The notes under the pieces: generated by a model
The model's database searches: none
What the model was told of the DNA's origin: nothing
What the model saw: the letters and a program-made list of their open reading frames with translations, nothing else
Shown: positions 22,022-35,739 of the stretch, one piece after another
Layout: each line of letters starts with the position of its first letter
Position numbering within the stretch: the first letter of the stretch is position 1
NCBI GenBank assembly: GCA_026122225.1
Contig: JANEZZ010001900.1
Coordinates: 434,001 to 498,000, forward strand
DNA from: Heloderma charlesbogerti
Taxonomy: Eukaryota; Chordata; Lepidosauria; Squamata; Helodermatidae
Length of the DNA: 64,000 nt
Direction of reading: 5' to 3'
Translations under genes and position numbers: made by a program

Positions 22022-22310
22022 TTTATTTGTTTATTTGATTTGTACCCCACTTTTCTACCAGGAAAAATGGCATTCAAGGCGGCTTCCAATCATAAATAAA
22101 ATGTGATTAAAACAATAATAAAACAGATGCATCAAACACAATTAAAAACACAACAATAAGAGAATAAGAACAACATCCAGCTGAACAGATCTGCTTATAC
22201 GCCAAAGGTCTGCTTGAATACAAATGTCTGCCTAGACGGAGCAAACCTGGGCTCCCTCAGCAAGATATTCCACAGCCTGGGAGTGGATATGCATAGAACT
22301 GTGATGTAAA
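22022..22310 (-). mobile_element. L2-type LINE 3'-end fragment
   Basis: TATTTATTTGTTTATTTGAT followed by GTACCCCACTTTTCTACCAG and a long AAAACA-rich stretch is the reverse complement of an L2-like 3' UTR. Farther on, CAAGATATTCCACAGCCTGG matches the region before it in other copies (compare 58120-58160). It is diverged and non-coding. Confidence 0.65.
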
Positions 22311-24424
22311 TAAAAAGCTGCAAGGAATGAAATCTAATTTAGCCATCAGTCAGTTCCCCCACCCCATGGATTCTGGTGGGGTTGGGCTGGCTTGAGTGAT
22401 TCCGCTTGCCTAGCCAGTAGGAGCCAGTAACACCTGGGGAGAGGGAGGATTGGAGCCTATGTGAGAGGAAATTTTTTTAAAGTGTTTGGAGCGTAGATGC
22501 TGGCATGAGAACCTGTAACACAAATGTAAATAGTTGTGCATCTAGACACAGTATTAAGATAGAATTTAGGAATTGCAGGTTTAGATGTAGTCACAGTGTG
22601 CCATGCAACTTTTTTTTATGAATTAGGAAAAATCTTTCTTTACGTTTGGAATTAATTATATATTACAAAAAACATCTCCATGGAGACATTTTCTTAATAT
22701 ACAGTATTGACAATGTACAGCTGAGTTGAAGGGAGCAGACCCACATGGGATAACAAGTGATTTAGGCATCTGTCATGAAGAGAAATGGAATGTAAATGTT
22801 CTGCTATAGATCCAGAATGGATTGCAACATAGGGAACGTTGGGTTCTCCAGCAAGCGTTTTCTCTCACATCACACACTTCCATTTCTTGTTTTGAATTGT
22901 GCGGTAGCTGTCCCCCAGTCGCTTGCACAAGGCCTCCTCCCTTCCCTGGAAAGGTTGAGTGGATCACCACTTTAAGTGCTGCCATGAGCACAAGGCCTCA
23001 GAGATGGGTGGTGGCCGGGGAAGGAAGGGGGCTGCAAAACTTTCTCCCTTTGCTGATCACCCCGATCAAAGCAGCACTTTGAGGGGGGTTGCCTTGAAGG
23101 GAGGAGGCTTCCCAGCCATTCCTGGGGCAAAGGAGGTGGCAGCAGAGGCCCTCCTGGCTGGGCCTGCCTGCTTGGGTCTCTGCTAGCCAACTGAGGGCTA
23201 GATAGAGGCGAAAGGCCTGGCTGATTGAGGTGGGCTTGAGCCACAGAAACCCCAGCTGCTGCTATCATCTGTAACAGCCCCCCACACCCATGATCTAAAT
23301 CAGCTGTGAGGTGCATAAGAGACACCTATGCTTGTGTATGCATATCGTTAGTCCCATTCATTGTAATAACATGTTAAAAAACATTTTAAAAAACAAATTA
23401 AGTTGATTTTTTAAAAGAAGTATTCCACCAGCTACAACACAAGCGGAATATGAAACCAGCAATTTTAGATTTTAAAAAACCCTCTTTTCAGAAATTGTGT
23501 GCAAAGAAAGGTAACTAATCCATTTTTCCAGTCATTTTTGATTGGGGGGGGGGTTGCCTTTTGTCTTTAAACTGCTCTTTCTCCCTCAAACTTTCACGTG
23601 TCTTCCAGACATTTTCTGGGTATGCAAAACCAACACTTCTTCCTAGTACCTTTAATTTTAGAAAAATTGGTGAAACCATTCCATTAGAATGATTCACCAC
23701 CACCCCAATCACCATTTAAAATGGTGGAACCCCCTTTTTTTTTTTTACTCGCTAGCCTTAACTATAGCTTGCCACAACTGTGGTAGCTATAATTAGGCCA
23801 ATTTGGGATTGGCTGAGCCATTTCATCCCTCATGATCCTTTGTACTCCAGATGCGTGGCATGCCTTGAACTGTGTTAGTCCATGTGAGTTCATATGGCTG
23901 ATAATTTATGACTGGTGCAGGCTGTAGGTCAGCATGGCTTTCGTGGTGAGTCGAGGCATTCTGGCATTTTGATAGATCACTCTGGGCATTTTTGATGGCA
24001 CAATTTTTGCACCTGACCTGTTTGAGAATGTGGGCGGCTGCTTTTTGCATGGCTGAAGTATTACCAGTGTTTGGGAGGTGTGCACTTAAATGCACAGTGT
24101 CAGCTGGCTTTTATTTTGCTAGTCAGATATGGAAGCTGAAATGAAAGATAAGGATGGCAATGAAGCAGAATACTTACACATATATTCTGTACTGATATTC
24201 TTCGTGGAGCATTCAGTCTGTTCCTGGGAATTTTATGGCCATATGGTGATTAAAAATGTTTTTCATTACAGAATTGAAATATTTCTACTGGAATCATAAG
24301 CTCTTAAATAATTTTGTATGTTGCATTATGCTGACCATATGATACTTACAAGCTACAAGAAACCTTGTCATACAATAATAGCTTCTTACAAAACCTTCCC
24401 ATATTAGTCAATGTTTAGTACAGT

Positions 24425-24500
24425 TTTCATGCTGGCTGGGAAGGATGAGAATTGCACTCCAACTCATCTGGAGGGCATCAGGTTGGGAAAAGCTGACTTA
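24425..24500 (-). mobile_element. hAT-type element end fragment
   Basis: The reverse complement reads CAGCTTTTCCCAACCTGATG, then CCCTCCAGATGAGTTGGAGT, which matches the left end of the hAT at 40682-41029. Only one end is visible and no target duplication was found. Confidence 0.55.
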
Positions 24501-24539
24501 TGCTGTCCACATCACAATAACCAATTTGAAGGAGATTAT

Positions 24540-24665
24540 CATTATTATTTGCAAGTGGTAAACTGAGGCTGAGTTGGTTGAGCTACAGCATCTTGTCCAT
24601 AATTACCTGCAGAGCTGGAATCTGAAGCTTGCTCTCCTAGATCAAGATACAGCCCTCAATCCACT
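24540..24665 (-). mobile_element. MIR-like SINE relic
   Basis: AAACTGAGGCTGAGTTGG, then GCAGAGCTGGAATCTGAAGC resembles the reverse complement of the MIR/CORE-SINE consensus. It is old and weak. Confidence 0.45.
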
Positions 24666-24999
24666 GAATCCTACTGCTGCTCACATTATCCCCCCCTCCT
24701 CTCATGTGCACACACAGATCAGGAAGTGGAGGCACAGCATCAGAGAGGCATAGAGAGGAGGATGGAGCTGTGGGCACAACACGACAATGTGCAACTGGGC
24801 ATAGGACACATATGTACACAGTGAGGGCCGGTGACTCAATCATACCAGCTGAGGCTTCTCCTCCAGTAACTCCGCTCCTCAAAGTGCTGTTCCGTCTTAC
24901 TGCAAGAAAGCAAGCCTCAGACCAAACTCACTGGCTTGGCTCCTTTCAGAAGAGATTTGACACAGTGGCAGCTGAGGTCAGGTGGTGACTTGGTTGTGG

Positions 25000-27900
25000 T
25001 TTGTGACCTACCAGTTGAAGACCTCTGGGGTTAGTGCACATTAAGTATTTGCATTCATTAGCAATGGCTGAAGTGCTTAGGAAAGGTGTGACTGGAGGAC
25101 TGAACACTGTGATATTTTGTTTCACAGAGCAGAGCTAAAGTTATGATAAGGGAATCTGTGGTGTGCATTCACTACTTTTAAGGTGAAATATGCACAAGTA
25201 CATGTTTGAGAATATGTTGATATACCATATCAGGCAGATCAAATTTTAATTCCCTGCTTCTGTAGTTTTAGTTTCAGTTAGAGAATTTGGCAATGTATTG
25301 CTTTCACACATTCAGGAAATGTCATAATTCCATGTTCTATTTAACAAAACAAGGCTGAGCAATCAAGTTCAGCTTTGGTTAATATATTCATGTAATTTAT
25401 TTCAGTTGATGGGCACATTCAGACCATCTCATTGCATGCTAAGCTTCTTCCCATTGACAGGTACTACTTCATAGAACAGCCTATAATGTTGTAATTGCAG
25501 TCATCATGTGAATGACACCATTATCTGTATCCACCTATAATCTTATATCAACACAAACTGAATTGCTTCTTGTTGTAAAGATTATTATTTTTTGCTTCAA
25601 ATACCGGTATTTTTTTTCTCAGTTTACCTGTTATTTACAAATGCCTTTAAAATTATACCCACCAATAGATGTAGCAAATTCTAAAACTGGGGCATGCTGC
25701 TCAAACCTTGCCAATCTGTTTTAGCTACCTTTTTGGCATTAGTAACAACCTCCTGTTTCACATACATACATATAGTTGTTGTAATGAGCCAATATATGGA
25801 AGGGAGGAATGCGAGTCCCAGCTGTATTTCTCTTTTGCTGTGGAGAATGATAATTGCACTGTATGACAGAAGGTCAGGAGTTTTACATCTTATTTCCATT
25901 TATTGTGCTTCTTGTATCCCTTCTTTGTGGAGATAGAGGAATTTTAAGTGAAAGGCAACAGGGGGTGATGTCTGGACACCCTTTAATTTTAGAACCTGCA
26001 GGAGAAAAGTATAGCAGTAAAAACAGCAGGAACACTTTAAGTATAATCAGAATGGCTCTTTTGGTGTGTTCGTGCGCTTATGTGATAGGCTTCAGCACCA
26101 GATGAATTAGACATAAAACCTGGTAAGAAAAGAATTCAGGATAGAATGGAGTAAAATTCTATTAATTTATTTTATGCTGCTCTCCCCAATCTCCTCCCTA
26201 AGCTACTCCTGATTTGTGCACTACAGTAACATGTGGGACAACATTTCCTTTTCAGCTCTCAGAGGTGATCAGCTATGTGCCCTGAAGCGTGATATTTGGT
26301 TACCCTTGCCTGTGATGGATGATGTGACAAAAGCCTAGAATAAATTCGGAAATACTATTCAGCTGAAATAGTGGCTCCATTATATATAGTACACAGAGCA
26401 ATATCACTTAATCTGGCTATTCTTTGGAGCTAGATATTGAAGGCTGAAGTCCTTCAGAGGATGACATTGATTCACATTATTAGAATGATGCCACTATAAG
26501 TAATATTGGGTGTGTGTTTGTTTCCAAAACACTGGTGTGTTTACCAGCGCTTTGGAAAATATTTGTGCATTGGGTCAGTGTTACAAAAAACAAACCCTTA
26601 AATAATGTTTTATGTCATTTGTACCATTAGAAATCATATTAGGAAGGCTGTACATATATTGAAATAAGTTATCATGAAGGTATGTGAAAAAATTGGGTAA
26701 TCAGATGTTTGATAAAAGACTTGATTTTCAGTGGAACAGTTTAAGGGTAAGAGAGGGACAGCCAGAACAAAGTCGACTTCAGATATAATGGGTGGTCCTT
26801 CACTAATAAAATCTCAAACTAATACACACACTTTTCTGCAAATAAAAAGGAACAGAAAACAAACATTGATTATATTGGCTTACCTATGACAATAGTACCC
26901 TGTGTCACAAATGTTATTTGCTTGACAGAGTAGGAGTCACATGTAGAATGATATGCATCCTACTTCGATGCTTATAAGCCCTTTAGCAGGTTAGCTAAAG
27001 TAGGAGTATCTTGATCCTCATTCTAAGCTGCCGTGCACAATGTAGAATATAATAGTATAACTGTTTTTGTGGGTGGAATGTTTTTGAATACTTTGTTGGC
27101 TCTGTTCCTGTTGGACATTATGCCAATGCATGAGGAAATGGAGGAACAATTGGTTACTAATGAGAGAATAAGCCTCGGAATGATACCCCCTCCCGCTTCT
27201 TTTTATTCAGGGAACCTGTCTGCCACCAGTCATTGAACGTAGTTGGCTTAAGCAGGTGGAACTGGGCACGGTTAACCCTCCCTCATTGCCTTATGACTGA
27301 GCATCCTTCCTAAAAATGTGTGCTCTAGCTGAACACATTCTAGTTAGTGTGGCTGTTTTGTTTTAATGTTTGTTCATATTCACAGAACAAAATTCTGCTT
27401 ACTACTAAGGTACTAAATATTTGAATACATTTGTAAAATGGATCACGCTATGATCCCCTGCTTTTAAAATAAGGAAAAAACAAGGATGGGTTTCATTTTC
27501 TCCTCATTTGCAGTTCTGTGATAACAGTTTTCATTTTTAATTATGGTCCTCTCTCCACCTCGTCGTCCTCCTCTGTCTTTTTAAAGGCATGTTTCAGACA
27601 GATTGCACAGAAGTTGGAAACAAGGCTATTTAGAATGTCGTCATTTTGCATTATAACACTGCTGTCTGAAGAAGCCCAGCTGCTGCAGTTGAGCCCCTTC
27701 TTGGAAATTTTTAGTCTGATTCATTATTGTGATGTGTACTTGTGTACAGAAACATTTAATCATTCTTATGCTCCAAGCTCTATTGAATCTAGTGAAAGCT
27801 TTCTGTTTCCCTGCATAATTTGTGTTGCCAGTCTGCCAACTTGGAAAAGTTTCAAGCTTGTTGTATTATCTATGTTTGTTTGCACAGGAAGTGATGCTGC

Positions 27901-28680
27901 ACGTAGGCTGAATTTACAGTAATTCTTTTGTAATGGGCTAATGAGCAGGACTACTTTATTCACAATGGTAACATTATATAGCTTTGATTAGTCCAATTAC
28001 TGTGGAACTGTGCAATTGTGATGATTCTTACACTACCCCATGAAGAACCCCCTTCTCCCCCGCCAACCCCCCCCCCCATAGGGACAGGCTCCACAGTACT
28101 TTAATTTTGCTTGACAAAGAGGCAGTTGGAGGAAGTGAGAGGCCAAAAGGTCTGTGAATGTGTTGGAGACTTTATATGGTCCACTTTATTTAATGCAACC
28201 ATATCAATATTAATGGATTGTGATTGCTAATTCTTAAGCTTTAGGGAACAAAATACAGTTTTTGCCATGTATACTTGTAGTGTAGAAAACATTGGCAGTG
28301 GCTGTATTCTAAGTTTGTATGTGGATGATGGTAGTTAAGCATCAAGAGGATAATAGGACCTCATGGGAAACTGTTCTGTGTCTTTCACTTACTTATTTTC
28401 ACTGATACTAATAGAAAATGGGCAATGCTGTTTGAGAGAAACAAGATTGTTATCTCAGAATTTGCTAGTAGAAACAGTATGAAGTACAGATGCATAAAAT
28501 TTTGTGGAAGCTGGGAGGGACCTATTCTGAATATTGTATAGCTTCTGATCCCAACCATTTTCTGCAAGGAACTAAGGTCTTTCAGCTGTGAAGCCCCGTT
28601 TGAGTACTTTTAGGAAAGTGGGTATCTAGCAACTTTCACATAATACAGGAAAACAGTGGAGTTGGAGCTTGGAAGGATTT
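25000..28680. other. SPOCK3 intron, no confident feature
   Basis: No exon and no classified repeat recognised. Short open frames here (for example 25512-26105 and 27518-27922) lack conserved motifs, start context or splice structure and are treated as chance frames. Confidence 0.4.
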
Positions 28681-28684
28681 CAAC

Positions 28685-28885
28685 ATTTATTTATTTAAAA
28701 TATTTATCCTGTGTTTTTTCCACCAGGAAACACAGAGCCGCAAACGGCATGAAATAAGAACAATATCTAAACATAATTTTAAAAACTACAGTTGTAAAAT
28801 CAGCTCTTGGAACAGACAACAGCCATAACGAAAATCTAGCAGTAAAAAATACATAAACAAAACTATCATTGGCTCAGCCTCCCCC
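28685..28885 (-). mobile_element. LINE 3'-tail fragment (L2 type)
   Basis: TTTATTTATTTAAAATATTT, then CCACCAGGAAACACAGAGCC and an A-rich run resembles the L2-like 3' ends at 22022-22310 and 57865-58310 in the same orientation. Confidence 0.5.
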
Positions 28886-30339
28886 AAGAACTCTTTAAAG
28901 AACCAGTACCTATTGCTGGAATGCGTAAAGTGATTGGGCCTGATGGGCCTTCATATGTATAGTCCTAGTGAGGAAGTGCTCACTGTGGATTCTGGGAGGA
29001 GCAAGTCAAACAGAGATCTGGATAGCTAGTGGAGTAGGGGACTGACAAGCAGGGAGTCAACATGCAGAAAGCTAGAGTGATCAGAGACAGGTCCCTCAGA
29101 AACCCCAAATAGGTCCTAGGGAAGAAACCTGGTCCTAGGGAAGCATTCTACAACGTGCTCACTGAGCCCTTATATAGTTCCTCAATCTGATAGTATCTCA
29201 ATCTGATAATATCTACCTTGCCCCCTTGCTGAAGAATGTAGAGCCTTAAAAAGGCAGCCCTCTGCCCTGAAGTCTGGCTGTCTTTCACCTTTCCATCTTG
29301 CCAGGTATGGTGTCCATGGTGTTGAGCAGGTTTGTCATGGGGGTACTTGGGAGGCAAGGATGCTGGTTCCTTGGTGGGATTCTGGCTCAGATGCCTCAGA
29401 TACTTATGGTCCCTGGGTGATACACCCAGATTCATGACTGGGGCCCAAATGAAATGCCTTTGTGTCTGGTGCATCTGACTCAGCTGGTCCTTCTCTCTCC
29501 AAGTGAGCGTCCAAGTCATCACTGGTAGTTTGGGTCATGGCATCGTAGGGAGGGAGATATGTCCCACAAGAGGCAGATTGGTTCAGGCAGAAATTTTACA
29601 TAAAAAGGGAGAAACTCTGGAAATGTGTAGATGTTCCACCCCCACACTGAATGTGAGGGGCCAGCAGAGGTGCAGCCAATAAGCACAATCTCTGCACTCA
29701 GTCGGCTGGAGTAGCCCTTCAGGTATTGTCTGAAGTGGTTCACTGAGCAGTTACAATGACAGTGGAAAAGAAGGATTTTTGTTCATCTCAGCATAGGCCC
29801 TAAAACAGGCTATAGCCCATTTTCAGTCAGACTCAACACAGTTGCAACAGGAGCGATCAGGCAGTGTGTCATAGGCCCGATCCCTCAGGCACACACTCTG
29901 CCATTCTGACATAAATCAGTGAGACTCTTATTGTAGAAAATCCCACACTAAATGCTTGTTACACTCTTCAGAAATCAAATAGCTGGTCCCTTCTCTTGGA
30001 TTGCCTGGGATAAATTACACCAGGAGTCTTTTGACCCCCTTGCTCTGTATTCTGAGGTGTAGATATTGCAGCGGGGAGGCCAAGTTGTATGGGTATCTGA
30101 CACAGTTATAGTTATTGGCTCTGATTGTTTTGAAATTAGTTATAGAGTATAGCTAATTGTTACATGATTTCTGAAGAGTGTAACCATTAAGCTTTTAACA
30201 GCTTGCAGAAAGACCCAGTGCCAGTGGTTCTTTATGAAGCTTTCAGGAAACTGTAGCTGATTTGCTCATGATGCACAATTCCTGGCTCAAGCAGAACTGC
30301 TGCCACCAGTCTCCCAATAGTAGACTGTTACTAAGCTTG

Positions 30340-30422
30340 CTGTGGGGGCTGGACTCGATGGTCTAGGGGTTGGACTCAGTGGTCTTATAGGCTCCTTCCA
30401 ACCCTACTATTCTATGATTTAT
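30340..30422 (+). mobile_element. CR1 3'-end fragment
   Basis: GGGGCTGGACTCGATGGTCT and TTCCAACCCTACTATTCTAT match the classical CR1 3' terminus (the reverse complement of the end at 6421-6480). The copy is severely truncated, with a short internal repeat of GGTCT(A/T) words. Confidence 0.75.
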
Positions 30423-30699
30423 TATTCTTAGGAGACCTGACACTGGACAAGCCACAGGTACTTTGCTTGGACCAAAAGAAGTGGGCAACAGGTTGTGCAG
30501 TTCACTTCAGCGCAACTGATACCCCCACTGGCTCCTCCAACTCATTTGCTCCATTTATTGTCTTAGCCACTTTCATCCCCGCCCCTTTCATAAAACCATT
30601 CCTCTGATAAGAGAGGAATGAATTTTCTTGAAGACTCTTCTCTTTCTTTCCCTCTCCCCCACTGCAAACTCACCTGGGGCAAGTTTAGGAAGCTGTGTA

Positions 30700-30945
30700 A
30701 GGCAGCTTTCCCAGTCCTCTCCCCACCCCTGGGAGCACCCCCTTTTCCCTGTCTATGCTCTCAGGTTTCCAAGTGCGGAGAGGTAGCTGGTGCAGTTCTT
30801 TCTGCTCTGGCTACAAGGGGGAGGGGGCAGGGAATGCGGTTTGCTGTCTTCAAGATCGGAGCCCTGCCTGTGACCTTGGAGACAGTAAACCAAACAATCC
30901 TATGGTGCCCCAGACACTATCTAGGGGCCATAGAATTGCTCCCTA
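30700..30945. repeat. Unclassified repeat, copy 1 of a pair
   Basis: It shares order and words with 35900-36185: GGAGAGG(T/C)AGC, a GGGGGAGGGG tract, a CCTTGGAGAC/CCAGCCTCGG block, then AATCCTATGG, CTATCTAGGGGCCA and AGAATTGCT. The right end (AGGGGCCATAGAATTGCTC) resembles a DNA-transposon terminus. The family is not recognised. Confidence 0.5.
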
Positions 30946-31894
30946 AGTAGGGGCTTGGCTTATTTTTTTTGCCGGGGGAGGGGGGAAATTGGCTTGGAGA
31001 CAGTATGTGAAATGCTGTGGTTTCAGCAGAGCCCAATTCTGCCTGGGTAGTCAAGGGCAGCATGAGGCAAATATTGATCTGTGTGAAAATCTAGCACTCT
31101 GCAGTTTGGGGCAGAGAGGGAGATAATTTCAACTTCCTTGGACATTTATCTGCAGAGGTGGGATGGTTCACCCTCTCCCTTGTTCTAAATGTGCAAATAA
31201 ATAAAAGACTTGTACAGGCATTTATTATTTATTGATGTTATCCCAGATTTCTAGGCAGGCTAGTGATGAGCAAAGCTTCTAATTGTGAAAACAAATAACG
31301 AAGCAACACCAGAGCTTTAATTCTTGGGACCTGCAATAACCAGGATGAAGTGCAACTCTAGCTGGAATCAGCGAAGCTGGCAGAAGAAATTGCGGGAAGA
31401 ATGTATTTCAGCTTTTAAAGCTGTGATTTTATCAACCCTCTCTTAAAAAAAAAAAAAGTGTGTTAGAACATGTGAGTTCAGTGTTGACATGCAGGATTCT
31501 TCTGGAGATTCACAGAAATCAGAGTGGCATCTGGCACTTGCAAAGACAACTATAGCACGTTGTCAGCAGGGGCCAACATAAGACAACTAGGTCTGTGTCA
31601 TACACAAATTTGTATTAAGCACAAATTTTAAAATTGCTCAAAATAAATAATTAGGTTTTCAAGCATTAGTAAGTAAATAAGGCTATTCTATGGATCTAAA
31701 GCTCTGAGAAAGCTTCATGTTTAGAAATTATTCAGTAGACAAATAATAATTATCTGCAGATGCTGAAATCAGTAGCCTTTGAAGCTATGAATGCCTTATC
31801 CCACATTCCTGCTAGTTAACCAATATGATAGTGGTACAGTTTCTTATAGCTGGTATCTCTACTGATTTCAGTTGTGCAGGCCTTCATGTAGAGC

Positions 31895-31965
31895 ACAAAG
31901 GGATGAAGAACGTGTGGCCCTCCAGATGTTGTTGGAACAAAAATGATCAAGGGGTTGGAGCACCA
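31895..31965 (+). mobile_element. Possible hAT-end fragment
   Basis: GTGTGGCCCTCCAGATGTTG, then TTGGAAC resembles the CCTGGTGCCCTCCAGATGTG end of the element at 40682. Short and single-ended, so tentative. Confidence 0.35.
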
Positions 31966-31989
31966 TCCCTCAGAAAAACTAATGGTTCA

Positions 31990-32445
31990 ATCTTTTTAGT
32001 TTTGAAAAAGACAGTTAAGTGGGGTGGGGGAGACATGATAGAATTGTAAAATTATGCATGATGTAGAGAAAGTGGATAGAGATATGTTTTTCTCCCTCTC
32101 CATAACTCAGGGTCATCCAATGAAATTGATAGGCAGTAGATTCAAGACACACAAAAGAAAGTCCTTCACACAATACATGATTGATATGTGGAATCCATAT
32201 CCATATGGCAACTAGCTTAAAGGGCTTGAAAAGTATATTAGACAAAATCATAGAGAGATAAGCGTATCAGCTACTATTAGCCAGGGTAGCTAAATAGAAC
32301 CTCCCATGTTCCTCTGAATTAGAGATGGGTGAGATTCTCAACACTCCTCCCACATTAACTCACATTTTGTTGGTTACTGTGGGATGCAGGAGGCTAGACT
32401 AGATGGACCTTTGATCTGATCCAACAAAGCTCTTATATTCAATGT
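31990..32445 (+). mobile_element. CR1 LINE 3' fragment
   Basis: GGGGAGACATGATAGAATTG, CAGGGTCATCCAATGAAATTG and the terminal CTAGACTAGATGGACCTTTG / ATCTGATCCAACAAAGCTC follow the order of the CR1 3' part seen at 7950-8180 and 9290-9350. Non-coding remnant. Confidence 0.8.
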
Positions 32446-33850
32446 CTGCAAAAGGCTTTCATGTTCAGTCGGGTGGAGGTTTGCTTTATGGTGAAGCAAT
32501 GTATCTTTCCTCATGCCCTCAAATCACTTTCCCCTAAGCATGCCTTCTCTGTGACTTATCCATTCCTTTCCCCATGGGAGTTTATTGTGACTCAGTAAGG
32601 ATGCCTAAACATGACCCAGTGATGTTTTTCACCATATTCCTTAGCCCCCATACTCTTTTTCTGGTCATATAAACCCAAGATCTATTTATTTTCTACAAGG
32701 ATTTTTATGCCACCTTTCAAAACACAAAGTTTTCCAGAGGTGGCTTCTTGTTGGTATATTCCATTGTTTCATCCTGATAGAATAACTGTATACCCAACAC
32801 ACTTACATGCATTACTGTGGCAAAATTCTAATAATGTGTTCCAGTCCTTTCCTATGTTGCTCTGGGGAATGTGGATGTTGCACCTTCAGTAAGGTGTAAG
32901 TATGCCCTATTCTATACTGAAAAAACATAGTTAGCTTTAGGGATGGTGTTTTCAGTTCCAAGTTGATAGCATCTTCTTTCCCATTTCTCTCACCTATAGA
33001 ATGTAATTTGAGCTCCTTTTTAGTAATAAAAGTCAAATTAGGCAGTCACAGTGCAGAGAGACATTCTGCAGAGAGAGACACAGAAATCCCATGAGTGGCG
33101 AGCAATGAGTAAAAGCTAACAGGGCGTATATAAACAGACACCATTGATACATTTCTTATGTGTGTGATTGGGAACATGTGCAGAGAAAGGAAGTAATTTA
33201 TAAATGCATGAATGAATGTGTTTGGAGACTGTTGGAATTGCTTGCATCTTCTGCATACATGCTTATTTTTATTTTATGAATCACCCACAGTGCATTTCCA
33301 AAAAAAATCTTTCATTTAGCAGTTTGTACTACGGCTCTTCTCTTTCTTTTGTAGTTAATTTATAATACGTGTGTAGAAGGTCTTAAATATTCTTGTTGCC
33401 AGGGTAGGATGCATTTTGTATCAATGAACCTAGATTTGTGTATAATTATCTCCTTTTCTTCCTGTTAAAGTTAAAACACTTGACAAAACAGTGAAATAAT
33501 AAACTGAATACTATTGTTACTAGCATTCAGATTCCAGAAATTTGTTTGACTACCAGAACTGAATGCAGCTCCACAGTCCTTCCACACAAAAAATCCACTC
33601 CTGTTTGCCCCAAGCTTTCTTCATTTCATCTGGATAATTTAGGGGAGTGGGTCCCTTTTTTGCTGCTCTTGTTACACAATTGGGAATGAGAAAACCTTGC
33701 CAGTCACCCAGTGATCTACCAGTAGATCCAGATCTACCTTCTGCCCATCCCTGCTCTAGTCCATAGTCAGTAGTGCCTGGAGCAGCTAATGTCACAACTG
33801 GAGAGGCTCAAGCAAAGAAGGAAATAGAAGATTTGTGGTTGGGAAGGAAG

Positions 33851-34674
33851 TAGGGATGTACGAAAGTGACTTACCTTTCCGCAGATTATGTTGATGCTGG
33901 GGGGGAGGCGTTCCGTCCCTTCCCCCGGAATCCTGGCCGCCCGGCTCTGCTCCGCAGGGGTTCTGTGGAGCCGCCGGCCGGCTCCACCAGCAGCCGGACA
34001 TCCGGCCGCTGTCTAGCAGGGACACAAAAGGCGGCGGCTGTAGCCGCTGCCGTTTGCGTCCCTGCAGTCAGCTATGATAGGCTACGTAAATGTTTACGTA
34101 GCCTATCATGGCTGATTTTTTTAAAAAACAAAAAAACGCATGTACGCAAATGGCGGTGGCCATGGCCGCCGCCATTTGCGTTCTTTATTTTGGCACGTCT
34201 TAGTCTACGCTATTTGCATTCCCCTTATTTTCACCGTCTTAGTCTACGTAAATGTTTACATAGACTAAGACGTGCCAAAATAAGGAACCATGGCCACCGC
34301 CATTTGCGTATGTGCGTTTTTTTGTTTTTTAAAAAAAATCAGCCGTGATAGTCTACGTAAACATTTACGTAGCCTATCACGGTGTTTTTTTAAAATCTAA
34401 CCATGATAGGCTATGTAAATCTTTACGTAGCCTATCACATATTATTGTTGTTGTTGTTTTTTTAACTGGAAATGGCAGCGGCGGCAGCCGGTCGGAAGAC
34501 CAGCCACCGCCGCCAAACCTCCGCCGGAGCCACTGCTGCCAGGAAGATCCGCCCAAGGTAAGTCCCGTCCCAGGGGGGGCGGGGGGTGGGCTGTTCCGCC
34601 ACTGATTTCGGGGGGCCGAATGCGCTGGCATTCGGCCTCCCCGAGATCCATGGCGGAACGTTCGTACATCCCTA
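33851..34674. mobile_element. Foldback non-autonomous hAT-type element, copy C (824 bp)
   Basis: It starts TAGGGATGTACGAAAGTGAC and ends GTTCGTACATCCCTA. The flanks GAAGGAAG (33843-33850) and GAAGTAAG (34675-34682) are an 8-bp target duplication with one mismatch. The outer parts match copy A in the same orientation. Core hairpins: 34072-34111, 34343-34382, 34401-34438 (GATAGGCTACGT type) and 34239-34269 (AGTCTACGTAAA type). Copy C is missing the second left outer hairpin. Confidence 0.88.
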
Positions 34675-34944
34675 GAAGTAAGTCCTCATACTGAAAGCCC
34701 TCTGGTGTCCTCTGCTGCTGGGAATTCTAAAGTTCTCTGTCTTGACAATAACATTTAGCTGGCCAGAAAAATGATCATACATAAATATTGGCCTGCTACT
34801 GCCCCTTAATCAAAATTAATGTACAAAATAAACATATGCTAATTGGAGCATACCAAACTGCTGTTAAAGGAACAGCTACAAACAAAGCTGATTCAAATCT
34901 TTGCAAGTTCAGGTCTATCGTGCAATAAAATAAAGGCTGTAAAG

Positions 34945-35105
34945 AATCATTTCTATACCACCCAGTAGCCAAAGCACAAAAAATTAAATTAAAAAATACA
35001 ATATATCAAAAGCATAATATAAAATATTTAACATACAATTTTTTAAAACGATTTACAATAGCTAGAAAACCAGTTACAATAAGTATTACAATAAAGGCTT
35101 TTTAG
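34945..35105 (-). mobile_element. L2 3'-tail fragment
   Basis: TTTCTATACCACCCAGTAGC followed by CAAAGCAC and an AAAATA-rich run is the reverse complement of the L2 3' end seen intact at 44795-44990. Confidence 0.7.
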
Positions 35106-35739
35106 TTGTCAATGTAAGACTTTAATTCAAGCATGCTCCATGAATTTTGAGGAAACTGTTATTTGAATTTTCACTTGTTTGATCTGTTTTCTTTTCCTAT
35201 TAAATGTGTTCAAGAAATACATTTTTTTCTGAATAGGATTCCTATTTGCATGTAAGCCCATTTATTATTTAATCTCAAAAAGCACATTATTAGTTCTTCA
35301 ATCCAGTGCCCTTGCTTCACCTCACTCTTCTGTACTTTTTACTAAGGAAAAAAAAATCATAGCTTCCTATAATTAACCTTTAAAATGTCCTTTTCCATTT
35401 TCATAGTCCTTAAACTGTCTTTTGTGTTATGGAGGCTTTAACTTCCTAGATGATATTTTACAATTACATTTTCAGCATCATGTGTCTTATCTCCCTTGTG
35501 CGCTCTTGACTTTGTGTCTTCTTGACTTCATCTTCTTTCATGATATTCCATCTGCCAGGAACAACTTTCCATTTGATGTTTGATTTATATTGTACTCTGT
35601 TATATACGCAATGTGGCACACGTTTTCCCATGACTTCACTGCTGATGCTCAGCAAGCAACTACATATTTATCTTAATTGTCTTAAGGTTCTTCAGGAAAG
35701 GGTAGGTGTTTTTGGCATTTGTCATGGGGGGAAAAAACC

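Noticed and set aside
27518..27922. 134-codon plus-strand frame
   Set aside because: No conserved domain, no repeat similarity and no splice context; length is compatible with chance in this composition.
29148..29743. Minus-strand frames of 124 and 74 codons as a possible retroelement gag
   Set aside because: No zinc knuckle, protease or other recognised motif; amino-acid make-up is not distinctive.
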